This document shows, piece by piece, positions 19,145 to 28,519 of a DNA stretch of 64,000 nt. A program made the translations under genes and the position numbers. The notes beneath the pieces are model-generated. The model ran no database searches, was not told the DNA's origin, and saw only the letters and a program-made list of their open reading frames with translations. Source of the DNA: an uncultured Pelagibacteraceae bacterium (lineage in GTDB: Bacteria > Pseudomonadota > Alphaproteobacteria > Pelagibacterales > Pelagibacteraceae); NCBI GenBank assembly GCA_902632545.1, contig CACPCX010000004.1, forward strand, positions 1-64,000, read 5' to 3'. Numbering within the stretch: the first letter of the stretch is position 1; each line of letters starts with the position of its first letter.

Positions 19145-20032
19145 TTAAATTTTTTCAAGCACAGACTTAACTGTATCGCCCATCACTGATGGATTTTTGG
19201 AAATAGTAACTCCACATTCTTTTAATATTTCAACTTTTTCTATTGCACTTTCGCCATAAGCTGAAACAATTGCTCCTGCGTGACCCATTACTCTTCCCTT
19301 TGGTGCTGTAAGTCCTGCGATGTACCCAATTACTGGTTTTTTCATATTTTCTTTTGCAAATTCACCTGCTGCTACTTCTTGAGGACCTCCAATTTCACCT
19401 ATCATTAAAATTGCATCAGTTTCATCATCTGTCTCAAATTTTTCAATTATATCCCTAAATGAACTTCCATTAATTGGATCTCCACCTATTCCAACACTTG
19501 TAGAAATTCCAATACCTAAATTTTTCATTTGTTCTGCAGCTTCATAACCTAAGGTACCAGATCTGCTTATAATTCCAACTCTACCTTCTTTATAAATATG
19601 ACCTGGCATAATTCCTAACATAGATTTACCAGGACTAATGATACCTGCACAATTTGGTCCTACCAGTGTCATTTTTTCATTTCTAGAATACCTTCTCATG
19701 TATCTTTTAATTCTAATCATGTCATGTGATGGGATACCATCAACTATAGCTACACAAGTTTTTATACCTGCATCTGCTGCTTCCATTGCAGAGTCTGCCG
19801 CAAAAGCTGGTGGCACAAATAATATTGATGCTGTCGCACCAGTGTGTTTAACAGCATCTTTAACAGTGTTAAAGACAGGCCTGTCTAAATGTTTTTGCCC
19901 ACCTTTTCCTGGTGTGACACCACCAACAACATTTGATCCATACTTTATCATTTCTTCTGCATGGAAAGTTCCCATCTTTCCAGTGAAGCCTTGGATTAAA
20001 ATTTTTGTATCTTTTTCAATTATAACTGCCAT
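19145..20032 (-). CDS. mtkB: Malate-CoA ligase (malate thiokinase), alpha subunit
   Basis: 295 residues of the succinyl-CoA synthetase alpha family, with CoA-binding ILIQGFTGKMGTFHAEEMI, GGVTPGKGG and the phosphohistidine loop MGHAGAIVSAYGESA near residue 250. Details favour malate-CoA ligase over SucD: VGPNCAGIISPGKSMLGIMPGHIY, NLGIGISTSVGIGGDPINGSSF and the RIKRYMRRY stretch resemble methylotroph MtkB as I recall it. Together with mtkA it makes malyl-CoA from malate, CoA and ATP. The lyase that splits malyl-CoA lies just upstream in the same operon, which is the best support. A succinyl-CoA synthetase side activity is possible. Confidence 0.82.
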   Translation of the reverse strand: MAVIIEKDTKILIQGFTGKMGTFHAEEMIKYGSNVVGGVTPGKGGQKHLDRPVFNTVKDAVKHTGATASILFVPPAFAADSAMEAADAGIKTCVAIVDGIPSHDMIRIKRYMRRYSRNEKMTLVGPNCAGIISPGKSMLGIMPGHIYKEGRVGIISRSGTLGYEAAEQMKNLGIGISTSVGIGGDPINGSSFRDIIEKFETDDETDAILMIGEIGGPQEVAAGEFAKENMKKPVIGYIAGLTAPKGRVMGHAGAIVSAYGESAIEKVEILKECGVTISKNPSVMGDTVKSVLEKI

Positions 20033-20035
20033 TTT

Positions 20036-21196
20036 TTATTTTAATGCTGCTACTGCCTTATTTGCGGCATCCTCTAATGTGTTTGCTTCAATATAATTTA
20101 ATTTACTATCTCGTAGGATTTTATTTCCTTTTTCTACATTTGTACCAGCTAATCTAATTACTAGCGGAACCTTAATTTCTATTTTTTCTAATGCCTGAAC
20201 TATTCCTTCAGCAACCCAGTCACATCTATTTATTCCAGCAAAAATATTTACTAAAATCACTTTCACCTTCTTATCCATGGTAATAAGCCTAAAAGCTTTT
20301 ACAATTTTTTCAGGGGTTGCTCCTCCACCTACATCAAGAAAATTAGCTGGTTCTCCTCCTGCTAATTTAATCATATCCATCGATGCCATTGCTAATCCGG
20401 CTCCATTAATAATATTTCCAATATTTCCTTCTAAACTTACATAATTAAGTCCTCTATCAGATGCATAAACCTCTTTTTCGTCTTCCTGGGTTTTGTCTCT
20501 TAATTCGGAAACTTTATCTCTTCTAAACATTTCATTATTGTCAAAACTCATTTTGCAATCTAGTGCTAATATCTGTTTTTGTTTTGAAATTACTAACGGG
20601 TTAACTTCAACCATAGTGGCATCTAACTCACTAAAAGCTTTAGCACATCCCATAATGGTTTCTGAGGCCCTTCTAATTAATTCTGGTTCAATGCCTAATC
20701 CAAATGCTAATTCTCTTGCTTGAAAGCTTTGAATTCCAACTGCAACTTCAATTTTAGATCGAATAATAGAATCTGGTTTTTCTTTAGCAATTTCTTCAAC
20801 ACTCATTCCTCCCTCTGTTGAGGCTACGACCATTATACTTTCCGATGCTCTATCAAAAACTAATCCTAGATATAATTCTTTTTCTATATCTGTTGCTTCT
20901 TCAATATAAATTCTGTTTACTATTTTTCCTTCAGGACCTGTTTGATTAGTAACCAGTTTTTTACCTAAAAGTTTATCTGTTGCTTGAGCAACTTCTAAAG
21001 GAGAGTTGCAAACAATTACTCCCCCAGCTTTACCTCTGGCACCTGAGTGTATTTGTGCTTTTACAACCCATTTTGATCCACCTATTTCTCTAGCTTTATT
21101 TTCTGCAGTTTCGGGACTATAAACAATTCCACCTCTTGGAATTGTAACACCAAAACTTTGTAAAATTTCTTTAGCTTGATACTCGTGAATATCCAT
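20036..21196 (-). CDS. mtkA: Malate-CoA ligase (malate thiokinase), beta subunit
   Basis: 386 residues, ATP-grasp plus CoA-ligase domains: MDIHEYQAKEILQSFGV at the start, KAQIHSGARGKAGGV for nucleotide binding, and YVSLEGNIGNIINGAGLAMASMD then GGEPANFLDVGGGATPEKI in the ligase half. The run VNIFAGINRCDWVAEGIVQA is characteristic of MtkA and differs from the SucC version (VNIFGGI-R-CD). Three bases separate it from mtkB and two from the lyase gene, so mcl-mtkA-mtkB is an operon read leftwards. The ligase/lyase pair converts malate to acetyl-CoA and glyoxylate, or runs in reverse. Confidence 0.85.
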   Translation of the reverse strand: MDIHEYQAKEILQSFGVTIPRGGIVYSPETAENKAREIGGSKWVVKAQIHSGARGKAGGVIVCNSPLEVAQATDKLLGKKLVTNQTGPEGKIVNRIYIEEATDIEKELYLGLVFDRASESIMVVASTEGGMSVEEIAKEKPDSIIRSKIEVAVGIQSFQARELAFGLGIEPELIRRASETIMGCAKAFSELDATMVEVNPLVISKQKQILALDCKMSFDNNEMFRRDKVSELRDKTQEDEKEVYASDRGLNYVSLEGNIGNIINGAGLAMASMDMIKLAGGEPANFLDVGGGATPEKIVKAFRLITMDKKVKVILVNIFAGINRCDWVAEGIVQALEKIEIKVPLVIRLAGTNVEKGNKILRDSKLNYIEANTLEDAANKAVAALK

Positions 21197-21198
21197 AA

Positions 21199-22137
21199 TT
21201 ATTTACTATTGATTAATTTATCTATGTTTACAATATTTTCTGCCATTCTAGCTGATGCAGCATCAATCATTCTTCCATCAAGTTGTGCAGCTCCTTTTCC
21301 TTCTTTAGCAGCCTTATCAAGTTCTTCTAAAATTCTTTTTGCTTTATTAACCTCCGCCTCTGGTGGAGAAAAAACATTATTAGCTAGCTCTATTTGTGAA
21401 GGGTGTATCGCCCACTTACCTTCTATACCAATTGCAGCCCCTCTTTTCGCTGCAGCAATGTAAGCATCTGGGTCGTTAAAATCTCCAAAAGGTCCATCTA
21501 TTGCTCTCAAACCATAAGCTCTACAAGTCATAACCAGTTGTGATAAACCATGATGCCATTGATCACCAGGATAGTCAGGATTTAAACCTCCTATAACAAC
21601 GGTTCTTGCTCTTAAACTTGCTGCATAATCTGCAACACCAAAATGCAAAGCTTCGAGTCTCTCACTTGATTTTGCAATTTCTTTTATATTAGACATACCT
21701 AATGCAGTTTCAATTAAACATTCAATTCCAATTTTATTTTTTAATTTTTTATTTGTTTCAATTTGCGTCAATAAACAATCAACCATATAAACGTCACTAG
21801 CTGTCCCTGCTTTAGGAACTAAAATAGTATCTACATTTTCGCCTGCTTGTTCTACTATTTCAACTAAATCACTATACATATAATGTGTATCTAGACTGTT
21901 TATTCTTACTGAAATTGTTTTACCTTTTTCTCTCCATTTAATTTCATTCAGAGCATTAATAACGTTTGCTCTAGCTGTTATTTTATCGTTAGGAGAAACT
22001 GCATCCTCTAAGTCTAAAAAAATATAATCTGCTGCAGAATTTAAAGCCTTTTCAAACATTTGAGGAGAAGAACCTGGAACTGCTAATTCACTTCTTTGCA
22101 ATCTTGATCTTGCTGGTTTGTAGAATTTATGGCTCAT
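21199..22137 (-). CDS. mcl: Malyl-CoA lyase (HpcH/HpaI/CitE family)
   Basis: 312 residues of the CitE-like aldolase family. Visible are RSELAVPGSSPQMFEKAL, the metal-binding FLDLEDAVSPNDK, VRINSLDT, IECLIETALGMSNI, and the Mcl-type FGVADYAASLRARTVVIGG and GDQWHHGLSQLVMTCRAYGLRAIDGPFGDF. It cleaves malyl-CoA to acetyl-CoA and glyoxylate (and can act on beta-methylmalyl-CoA). Being first in an operon with mtkA and mtkB supports malyl-CoA as substrate. Promoter expected in the 69 bases before it; I see no operator. Confidence 0.9.
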   Translation of the reverse strand: MSHKFYKPARSRLQRSELAVPGSSPQMFEKALNSAADYIFLDLEDAVSPNDKITARANVINALNEIKWREKGKTISVRINSLDTHYMYSDLVEIVEQAGENVDTILVPKAGTASDVYMVDCLLTQIETNKKLKNKIGIECLIETALGMSNIKEIAKSSERLEALHFGVADYAASLRARTVVIGGLNPDYPGDQWHHGLSQLVMTCRAYGLRAIDGPFGDFNDPDAYIAAAKRGAAIGIEGKWAIHPSQIELANNVFSPPEAEVNKAKRILEELDKAAKEGKGAAQLDGRMIDAASARMAENIVNIDKLINSK

Positions 22138-22206
22138 TTAGAAAAAAGTATATCGCTTCTTAAAAGGAAAATTACTTATAGAATTTATAAGTATTTTATA
22201 AAAGTA

Positions 22207-22479
22207 TTATTTTTTTCTAGAGGATAGTTCTTCCATTATATCCTCAATTTTTATGCCATTAGCCTCAAGGTACATCGTCAGGTGGTAAAGAACATCTGCA
22301 GCTTCATGTATCTTATTTGAGTTTTCCTCCACCGCTTCTATTAGTTCATTTACTTCCTCAATCACTTTTTCCTTAGCTAAATTTTTATCTTCTAAAAGTT
22401 TGTTTGTATAAGAACCTTCGATAGGATTATTTTTTCTTTCTCTTGCAAGTGAAATAAGTTCTTCTAAAATTTTTAGCAT
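22207..22479 (-). CDS. hisE: Phosphoribosyl-ATP pyrophosphatase
   Basis: 90 residues, a MazG-like helical domain that hydrolyses phosphoribosyl-ATP in the second step of histidine synthesis. Family motifs are SYTNKLLEDKNLAKEKVIEEVNELIEA (with the metal-binding glutamates) and HEAADVLYHLTMYLEANGI. It is the last gene of the his operon, with one base between it and hisF. HisI is not fused and not present in the window, as is usual for Alphaproteobacteria. Confidence 0.95.
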   Translation of the reverse strand: MLKILEELISLARERKNNPIEGSYTNKLLEDKNLAKEKVIEEVNELIEAVEENSNKIHEAADVLYHLTMYLEANGIKIEDIMEELSSRKK

Positions 22480-22480
22480 T

Positions 22481-23233
22481 TTAAATTCTAACAGGTATAT
22501 CTTTTGAAGCCAAATATTGTTTGGCTTCTTTTACTGAGTAAGTTCCATAATGAAAAATTGATGCAGCTAAAACTGCACTCGCACCAGATTTAATTCCTTC
22601 AGCTAAATGGTCTAATGTTCCAACACCACCGGATGCAATAACTGGTATATTCACATTAGATGAAATTATTTTCATTAATTCAATATCATACCCTGATTGA
22701 GTTCCATCTTTATCCATTGAAGTCACAAGTAATTCACCTGCTCCACAGTTCTCCATTTTTAAAGCAAACTCTATAGCATTAACCCCTGTTGAGTTCCTTC
22801 CACCATGAGTGAAAATCTCCCATTTATCTCCACTTTTTTTAGCATCTATCGCTACCACAATACATTGTGACCCAAATTTTTTTGAACTTTCCGCTACCAC
22901 TTCTGGATTTTGAACAGCAGCAGTATTGATTGATACTTTATCTGCACCACAGTTCAGTAGTTTTTTGATATCCTCAACACTTCTAACACCGCCTCCAACT
23001 GTCAGAGGAACAAAGCATTTCTTCGAGGTTTTCTCAACTACATCGTAAATAGTGTGTCTATTTTCATTTGAGGCAGTAATATCTAAAAAACAAATTTCGT
23101 CCGCTCCACCGTCTGAATAAATTTTAGCTTGTTCAACAGGATCACCTGCATCTTTTAAATCAACAAAGTTAATTCCTTTAACCACACGACCGTTTTTAAC
23201 GTCTAGACAAGGTATTATTCTATTTTTAAGCAT
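22481..23233 (-). CDS. hisF: Imidazole glycerol phosphate synthase, cyclase subunit
   Basis: 250 residues, (beta/alpha)8 barrel. Signature elements are [20 protein letters not shown] with catalytic Asp11, [20 protein letters not shown], the second catalytic Asp in VVAIDAKK near residue 130, and [10 protein letters not shown]. Uses ammonia from HisH to form imidazole glycerol phosphate and AICAR. It overlaps hisA by eight bases. AICAR released here feeds PurH, encoded about 9 kb away. Confidence 0.98.
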   Translation of the reverse strand: MLKNRIIPCLDVKNGRVVKGINFVDLKDAGDPVEQAKIYSDGGADEICFLDITASNENRHTIYDVVEKTSKKCFVPLTVGGGVRSVEDIKKLLNCGADKVSINTAAVQNPEVVAESSKKFGSQCIVVAIDAKKSGDKWEIFTHGGRNSTGVNAIEFALKMENCGAGELLVTSMDKDGTQSGYDIELMKIISSNVNIPVIASGGVGTLDHLAEGIKSGASAVLAASIFHYGTYSVKEAKQYLASKDIPVRI

Positions 23234-23951
23234 CTAGTTCCTTAACCAATTCTTCTAATTTAATATCACCATCATAGATAGCTTTTCCAACGATTATGCC
23301 TTCAATGTTTTTATTGTTTAATTCCTTTGCCTTTTTAATATCATCTATTGATGAAACTCCACCCGATATGATTACTGGACAATTAGATATATTAGCAACT
23401 TTTGATGTCTCTTCAAAATTGGGACTTTGCTTCATCCCATCTCTATTAATATCAGTATAAATCAATCTGCTTGCACCATAATCGTTCACTTCTTTTAAAT
23501 AATCTAAAGTTAATAGATTAGAATTTTCTTTCCAGCCTGATACAGATAAATAGCCATCTTTAGCATCTAACCCTAAAGCAATATTGTCTGGGAATTTTTC
23601 ACAAGCTTTTTTCAAAAAAATTTTATCTTTTATTGCGGCACTACCCAAAATAACTTTTTCAACCCCAGCATCAGTATATTTCTGAATACTTTCAAAGTTT
23701 CTAATACCTCCACCAATTTCAATTTTGAGATCAAATTTTTTTACTATTTCTTGAATTATATTCAAATTAACTGTTTCACCTGTTAAAGCTCCATCCAAAT
23801 CAACAATGTGCAAGTTTTTAAAACCATGATCTTTATATTTACCAGCTTGTTCAATCGGCGACATTTCATATTCTGTTTTATTACCAAAGTCTCCCTTAAC
23901 TAACCTGACACATTTTTTATCTTTAATATCTATAGCAGGAAATATTTTCAT
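23226..23951 (-). CDS. hisA: ProFAR isomerase HisA
   Basis: 241 residues, a half-barrel-duplicated TIM barrel. It shows [19 protein letters not shown] with catalytic Asp8, [21 protein letters not shown], the second Asp in [13 protein letters not shown], and VIISGGVSS. Catalyses the Amadori isomerisation of ProFAR. It directly abuts the unknown exported protein upstream and overlaps hisF downstream. Confidence 0.97.
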   Translation of the reverse strand: MKIFPAIDIKDKKCVRLVKGDFGNKTEYEMSPIEQAGKYKDHGFKNLHIVDLDGALTGETVNLNIIQEIVKKFDLKIEIGGGIRNFESIQKYTDAGVEKVILGSAAIKDKIFLKKACEKFPDNIALGLDAKDGYLSVSGWKENSNLLTLDYLKEVNDYGASRLIYTDINRDGMKQSPNFEETSKVANISNCPVIISGGVSSIDDIKKAKELNNKNIEGIIVGKAIYDGDIKLEELVKELDA

Positions 23952-24905
23952 CTAATTCAGAATTTTTTTCTTGGCTTTTTCAAATTCCTCTTTTGTTAGC
24001 ACACCAGATTTATACAATTCATTCAAAGAATCTAGTTGATTAACTATATTTGAACTATTTGATGAATTGGTAGCATTTTTTTTCACATTTTTTTTATTTG
24101 TAGAAAAAACTGGCTTGATCATATTATTAAATTTATTATTAAATTTAGAACAATCGACATAGCACGCTGATGCAAATATATAGGTTTTGTTTTTATGTTC
24201 GGTCATAAAAACATTGAGCATTACATCTAATTTTATTGCTCCAAAGATCATTATTAGTTTACCGTTACTTTTTAAAAATAATTCATCATTTTCATTTTTT
24301 GCTATTTCGAATTTACTAAGATTTATAGTCATTGACTCATTTATGGGTATACTTTTATTATTTCCTGATAGTTGTGTTATTTCCTTCCTAATTTCTTTTG
24401 TTGCTTTTTTAAGTTCTTGATTATCCATATTTTGGAGTTCATTAATCATGTATCTTGTTTCTCCCTCATCTTCTAATATTTTCATCCAACTTTGATTAGA
24501 TACGAGCGCATAAGTAATAAAATCTATCTTTTCTTTTTTCATAATTTTTTTTGCCTCTGAAATCATCCATTTTCCCGCTCTTTCTTCGTCTTTAAAATTT
24601 TTTCTCTCCAATTTTTTCATTATTGATTTAACGTATTCATTATCCATTGGATCTTCTCCATCTAAAATAGCTTTTTCTAGATCAACATATTTTTTAGGTC
24701 CTACTAAATAAAGATCTATCTCCATTCCATCATAATCCTGAACAAATTCTTCAATACTATTTTTTACATCTTCATTATCGTACTTTATAAATTTGTGACT
24801 AGCTGGTACCTCAATTTGAATTTTGTTTTCAATATTAAGAATTTTAGAAAAACTTGAATTTAATAAAGTAAAGCTGAATAGCAAAAATAATAAAAAAAAT
24901 TTCAT
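23952..24905 (-). CDS. Exported protein of unknown function with a C-terminal SHOCT domain
   Basis: 317 residues. The first 20 are a signal peptide (FFLLFLLFSFTLL core, no lipobox Cys), so the protein is periplasmic or membrane-tethered. The middle (about 25-265) is a mixed, lysine-rich domain I do not recognise, with two cysteines close together (CYVDC, about residue 250). A low-complexity Asn/Ser/Lys linker (about 270-288) leads to a short SHOCT-like helix pair at the very end, LNELYKSGVLTKEEFEKAKKKIL. It lies between hisH and hisA with one or no base on either side, so it must be co-transcribed with the histidine genes, yet an exported protein has no obvious place in this pathway. Confidence 0.85.
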   Translation of the reverse strand: MKFFLLFLLFSFTLLNSSFSKILNIENKIQIEVPASHKFIKYDNEDVKNSIEEFVQDYDGMEIDLYLVGPKKYVDLEKAILDGEDPMDNEYVKSIMKKLERKNFKDEERAGKWMISEAKKIMKKEKIDFITYALVSNQSWMKILEDEGETRYMINELQNMDNQELKKATKEIRKEITQLSGNNKSIPINESMTINLSKFEIAKNENDELFLKSNGKLIMIFGAIKLDVMLNVFMTEHKNKTYIFASACYVDCSKFNNKFNNMIKPVFSTNKKNVKKNATNSSNSSNIVNQLDSLNELYKSGVLTKEEFEKAKKKILN

Positions 24906-24906
24906 T

Positions 24907-25533
24907 TTATAAATTTATAAAATTATTAATTATTTGTAATCCAATTTTATCACTCTTTTCGGGGTGAAACTGTGTTCCAAAAATATTTTCCTTTTCAATA
25001 GAACAAACAATTTTTGATGAATAGTCTGTTGTTGCAGAAATTACATTTTTATCTTTTGGTATAAATTCATAACTGTGAACAAAATACATGTGTGAATTAT
25101 TTTCTATATCTTTAAAAATTTTACTATCCTTAATAATATTTAATTGGTTCCAGCCAATGTGAGGAAGTTTGTATTTTCCATTTTGATTATCTATTTTTGA
25201 TACCTTGCCAGAAATCCAACCAAGACCTTTAGTTTCTGTTTCTTCGAAACCAACGTCTGCAAACATTTGTAATCCAACACAAATACCAAGAAGTGGTTTT
25301 TTATTGTTAATGGCAAACTCGTTTAAAGTGTCTACCAGACCACTTATGTTATTAAGTGCATCAACACAACTTTTAAACGAACCCTGCCCTGGTAAAACAA
25401 CTTTATCTGAAGATTTAATCTTATTTAAATCTGAAGTTACTTCGATATTCACTTTATCTTTAGCAACTTCCCTAAAGGAGTTTATTACCGAGCTTATATT
25501 GCCCGAATTATAATCAACAATTATAACGTTCAT
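24907..25533 (-). CDS. hisH: Imidazole glycerol phosphate synthase, glutaminase subunit
   Basis: 208 residues, class-I glutamine amidotransferase. It has IIVDYNSGNISSV at the start, the oxyanion region VLPGQGSFKSC, the nucleophile Cys85 in LLGICVGLQM, and the late His-Glu pair in FGTQFHPEKSDKIG. It supplies ammonia to HisF. The gene follows hisB after five bases; the exported SHOCT protein separates it from hisA. Confidence 0.97.
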   Translation of the reverse strand: MNVIIVDYNSGNISSVINSFREVAKDKVNIEVTSDLNKIKSSDKVVLPGQGSFKSCVDALNNISGLVDTLNEFAINNKKPLLGICVGLQMFADVGFEETETKGLGWISGKVSKIDNQNGKYKLPHIGWNQLNIIKDSKIFKDIENNSHMYFVHSYEFIPKDKNVISATTDYSSKIVCSIEKENIFGTQFHPEKSDKIGLQIINNFINL

Positions 25534-25538
25534 TAAAC

Positions 25539-26129
25539 TTATAATGAGCCCTTAGTAGATGGAATGCTCTTCTTGCTTCTTGGATCCATTTCTAATGCAT
25601 CTCTTAAAGATCTTGCTAAACCTTTATAACAAGATTCAATAATGTGGTGACTATTATCACCATAAATATTTTCAACGTGTAAGGTAATTCCTGCAGATTG
25701 AGAGAAAGCTTGAAACCATTCTTTGAATAATTCTGTATCCATCTCTCCAAGTTTTTCGACTTTCAATTTTACATTCCAAATCAAATAAGGTCTGTTTGAA
25801 ACATCAATTGCAACTCTAGTTAAAGTTTCATCCATTGGAATAACTCTATGAGCGTAACGCTTAATACCAATAAATTTTTTAGCAGCTTTTTTTAAAGCCT
25901 CACCGATCGCGATACCTGTATCCTCTGTTGTGTGGTGAAGATCAATATGAGTATCTCCTTTAGCTTTTACTTTTAAATCAATTAAAGAGTGCTTTGATAA
26001 CTGCTCAAGCATGTGATCTAAAAAACCTATACCAGTGTCAATTTGGTACTTACCTTTTCCGTCAATGTTTACTTCAACATTGATGCTGGTTTCTTTTGTT
26101 TTTCGAGATACTTTTCCTTTTCTAGCCAT
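25539..26129 (-). CDS. hisB: Imidazoleglycerol-phosphate dehydratase
   Basis: 196 residues, the dehydratase only (no fused phosphatase as in enterobacteria). Metal-binding motifs are [48 protein letters not shown], and [26 protein letters not shown] (each read in parts). First gene of the his operon, divergent from hslV across 89 bases; this hisB/hslV divergence is a conserved alphaproteobacterial arrangement. Confidence 0.97.
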   Translation of the reverse strand: MARKGKVSRKTKETSINVEVNIDGKGKYQIDTGIGFLDHMLEQLSKHSLIDLKVKAKGDTHIDLHHTTEDTGIAIGEALKKAAKKFIGIKRYAHRVIPMDETLTRVAIDVSNRPYLIWNVKLKVEKLGEMDTELFKEWFQAFSQSAGITLHVENIYGDNSHHIIESCYKGLARSLRDALEMDPRSKKSIPSTKGSL

Positions 26130-26183
26130 ATATTTTTAATGGTATACATACATAATCTCACTATATCAATATCAGTCTGAACA

Positions 26184-26212
26184 CTTGAAGTATCAAAAAT
26201 AGTTACCATTTA
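26184..26212 (+). promoter_or_regulatory. Heat-shock (RpoH-type) promoter of hslVU
   Basis: The -35 CTTGAA (26184-26189) is a perfect match to the RpoH consensus; after 15 bases comes ACCATTTA (26205-26212), one base off CCCATNTA. The ATG of hslV begins only seven bases after the -10 ends, so the transcript would start at or within a base or two of the start codon. Confidence 0.8.
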
Positions 26213-26218
26213 TTAGCT

Positions 26219-26734
26219 ATGACAACAATTGTGCTAGTTAGAAAAAATAACGATGTAGTGGTTGCTGGTGATGGACAAGTTAGTATGGGAAATACTGTTG
26301 TTAAAAGCACAGCATCTAAAGTTAGAAAAATTGAAAAAAGAGATGTGGTAGCTGGGTTTGCAGGATCAACTGCTGATGCGCTAACTTTATTCGAAAGGTT
26401 AGAGGGTAAATTAGAAAAACATGCGGGAAATTTATCGAGAGCCGCAGTTGAGTTAGCAAAAGATTGGAGAACAGATAAATATTTAAGAAGACTAGAGGCA
26501 TTAATGGCTGTTGGGGATAAAAGTAACAGTTATATTATTTCTGGAACTGGCGACGTTTTAGAACCTGAGGGAGATGTAATTGGGATTGGCTCTGGAGGTA
26601 ATTATGCTCTAGCAGCTGGAAAAGTTTTAATGGAAGGCAATATGTCAGCAGAAGAAGTTGCGAAAAAAGCTATAAAAGTTGCTGCAGATATATGCGTATT
26701 TACAAACGATAATGTTAAAATTGAAAAAATATAA
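26219..26734 (+). CDS. hslV: HslV peptidase subunit of the HslUV protease
   Basis: 171 residues, a proteasome-beta-like threonine protease. The mature N-terminus is fixed: [20 protein letters not shown], with Thr2 as nucleophile, so the ATG at 26219 is certain. [21 protein letters not shown] follows, and [15 protein letters not shown] lies near residue 122. It forms a double hexamer capped by HslU. It overlaps hslU by one base (TAATG). The start is preceded by an RpoH-type promoter with practically no leader. Confidence 0.98.
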   Translation: MTTIVLVRKNNDVVVAGDGQVSMGNTVVKSTASKVRKIEKRDVVAGFAGSTADALTLFERLEGKLEKHAGNLSRAAVELAKDWRTDKYLRRLEALMAVGDKSNSYIISGTGDVLEPEGDVIGIGSGGNYALAAGKVLMEGNMSAEEVAKKAIKVAADICVFTNDNVKIEKI

Positions 26735-28107
26735 TGGATAATTCAAACGTAACTAAACTACACCCAAAAGATAAAAATCAAAAAGAGGAGGCCTCATTAG
26801 TTAGCTCCTTGTCACCTAGAGAGATAGTTTCTGAATTAGATAGATTTGTTGTAGGACAAAATAAAGCAAAAAGAGCTGTTGCAGTTGCGCTAAGAAATAG
26901 ATGGAGAAGACAAGCTCTAAAAGGTGAAATGAAAAATGAAGTTTTGCCAAAAAATATTTTAATGATTGGGCCAACAGGTGTAGGGAAAACTGAAATTTCT
27001 AGAAGATTATCAAAACTTGCTGAGGCCCCTTTTGTAAAAGTTGAAGCTACCAGATTTACAGAAGTTGGTTACGTTGGAAGAGATGTTGAACAGATAGTAA
27101 GAGATTTAATTGAAATTGCCATCTCAATGGAAAAAGTAAAAAAAAGAAAAGAAGTTTATGCTCAAGCACAAAAAGCTGCTGAGGAAAAAGTTTTAGATGC
27201 TTTGGTTGGAAAAAAAGCAAGTCTCGCAACAAGAGAAAGTTTTAGAAAAAGATTAAGAAATGGTGACCTAGACAATAATGAAATTGAAATTGCTGTAAGT
27301 GATAGTGGGTCCAATGGTGCATCATTTGAGATACCAGGGATGCCAGGTGCAAATGTTGGGATGATTAACATTGGCGAAATGATTGGTAAATCAATGGGAA
27401 ATAAAGAAAAAAAGAAAAAAATGTCAGTAAAAGAGTCCCATGAAATTTTAATTAATGATGAGTCTGACAAATTAATTGAACAAGACAAAATTATTAAGAC
27501 TGCTAAACTTTCAACCGAAAACAATGGAATAGTTTTTCTAGATGAGATTGATAAGATCTCTGCACGAACAGATAGAGTTGGTGGAGATGTTTCTAGAGAA
27601 GGTGTTCAAAGAGATTTATTGCCTTTAATTGAGGGAACAACTGTTAATACAAAACACGGTCCAATAAAAACAGATCATATTTTATTTATCGCTTCTGGGG
27701 CTTTTCAACTAGCAAAACCATCTGATCTGTTGCCTGAACTACAAGGTAGATTGCCAATTAGAGTTGAGCTTGAAGCTTTAACTAGTGAAGATTTTAAAAG
27801 AATTTTAAGAGAGCCAGATTTTAGTTTAATTAAACAATATGTTGCGTTATTAAAAACTGAAAATGTTGACCTTGAATTTTCAGATGATGGTATTGATGCT
27901 ATAGCTAGTATCGCTTCAGAAGTAAACGCCACTGTTGAGAATATTGGAGCTAGAAGGTTACACACTATTATTGAAAAAATCTTAGATGAAATAAGTTTTA
28001 CCGCTACAGATCGTGCTGGTGAGAAAATTGTTATTAATAAGGAATATATTAATAAAAATTTAGACACTTTAGTAAAAGACACAGATCTATCAAAATTTAT
28101 TTTGTAG
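26734..28107 (+). CDS. hslU: HslU ATPase subunit of the HslUV protease
   Basis: 457 residues, AAA+ unfoldase. The N-terminal [34 protein letters not shown] block is read in parts; Walker A GPTGVGKT is at residues 79-86, with the pore-loop region [13 protein letters not shown], a shortened I-domain around residues 130-240, Walker [12 protein letters not shown], sensor [15 protein letters not shown], and the C-terminal [22 protein letters not shown] heat-shock-regulated partner of HslV. The 3' end overlaps the convergent Smr gene by 11 bases. Confidence 0.98.
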   Translation: MDNSNVTKLHPKDKNQKEEASLVSSLSPREIVSELDRFVVGQNKAKRAVAVALRNRWRRQALKGEMKNEVLPKNILMIGPTGVGKTEISRRLSKLAEAPFVKVEATRFTEVGYVGRDVEQIVRDLIEIAISMEKVKKRKEVYAQAQKAAEEKVLDALVGKKASLATRESFRKRLRNGDLDNNEIEIAVSDSGSNGASFEIPGMPGANVGMINIGEMIGKSMGNKEKKKKMSVKESHEILINDESDKLIEQDKIIKTAKLSTENNGIVFLDEIDKISARTDRVGGDVSREGVQRDLLPLIEGTTVNTKHGPIKTDHILFIASGAFQLAKPSDLLPELQGRLPIRVELEALTSEDFKRILREPDFSLIKQYVALLKTENVDLEFSDDGIDAIASIASEVNATVENIGARRLHTIIEKILDEISFTATDRAGEKIVINKEYINKNLDTLVKDTDLSKFIL

Positions 28108-28519
28108 ATTTCTTTTTTTTCAAAAAAATATAAAAAGCTCCTTCTCCACCATCTTCTAATTTAGCATCAGATATTTCACTAATCATATTCATTAAACTAC
28201 TATTATTTGAAATAAATTCTGGAACAGAATATTTTAGAATACCAAGATCCTTTGAGACATATGGGTCTTTCTCGTTTTTAGAATGTAATCCTTTTCCAGT
28301 AACAACAATTAGTTTATTAACGTTCTCTAAGTAAGCTTTATTTATAAAATCTTCCATAGCTTTATTAGCTCCATCCAAAGTATAACCGTGTAAGTCTATC
28401 AAACTTGTTTTGGTTGTTTTCTTAATTTGAAAATTTAAATCTTTGTTGGGTAATTTATCTTTACTATTTATAAAGTTCTCCCAGTCCTTTTTATTTTTAT
28501 TTGAGATTTTGTCGTTCAA
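28097..28519 (-). CDS. Smr-domain protein
   Basis: 140 residues ending in a Smr domain: [21 protein letters not shown] (DLHG motif near residue 55), [14 protein letters not shown] (TGKG motif) and a terminal [13 protein letters not shown]. Smr domains are nucleases acting on nucleic acids. The start is TTG at 28519, directly after the TAA of the TimA-like gene; no upstream ATG or GTG fits because of that stop. Neighbouring order (Tim44-like then Smr) is common in Alphaproteobacteria near secB. Confidence 0.9.
   Translation of the reverse strand: MNDKISNKNKKDWENFINSKDKLPNKDLNFQIKKTTKTSLIDLHGYTLDGANKAMEDFINKAYLENVNKLIVVTGKGLHSKNEKDPYVSKDLGILKYSVPEFISNNSSLMNMISEISDAKLEDGGEGAFYIFLKKKKSTK

Noticed and set aside
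19145..21196. Succinyl-CoA synthetase sucC/sucD
   Set aside because: Key runs (FAGINRCDWVAEG, SPGKSMLGIMPGHIY) and the adjacent malyl-CoA lyase fit malate-CoA ligase better; side activity is not excluded.
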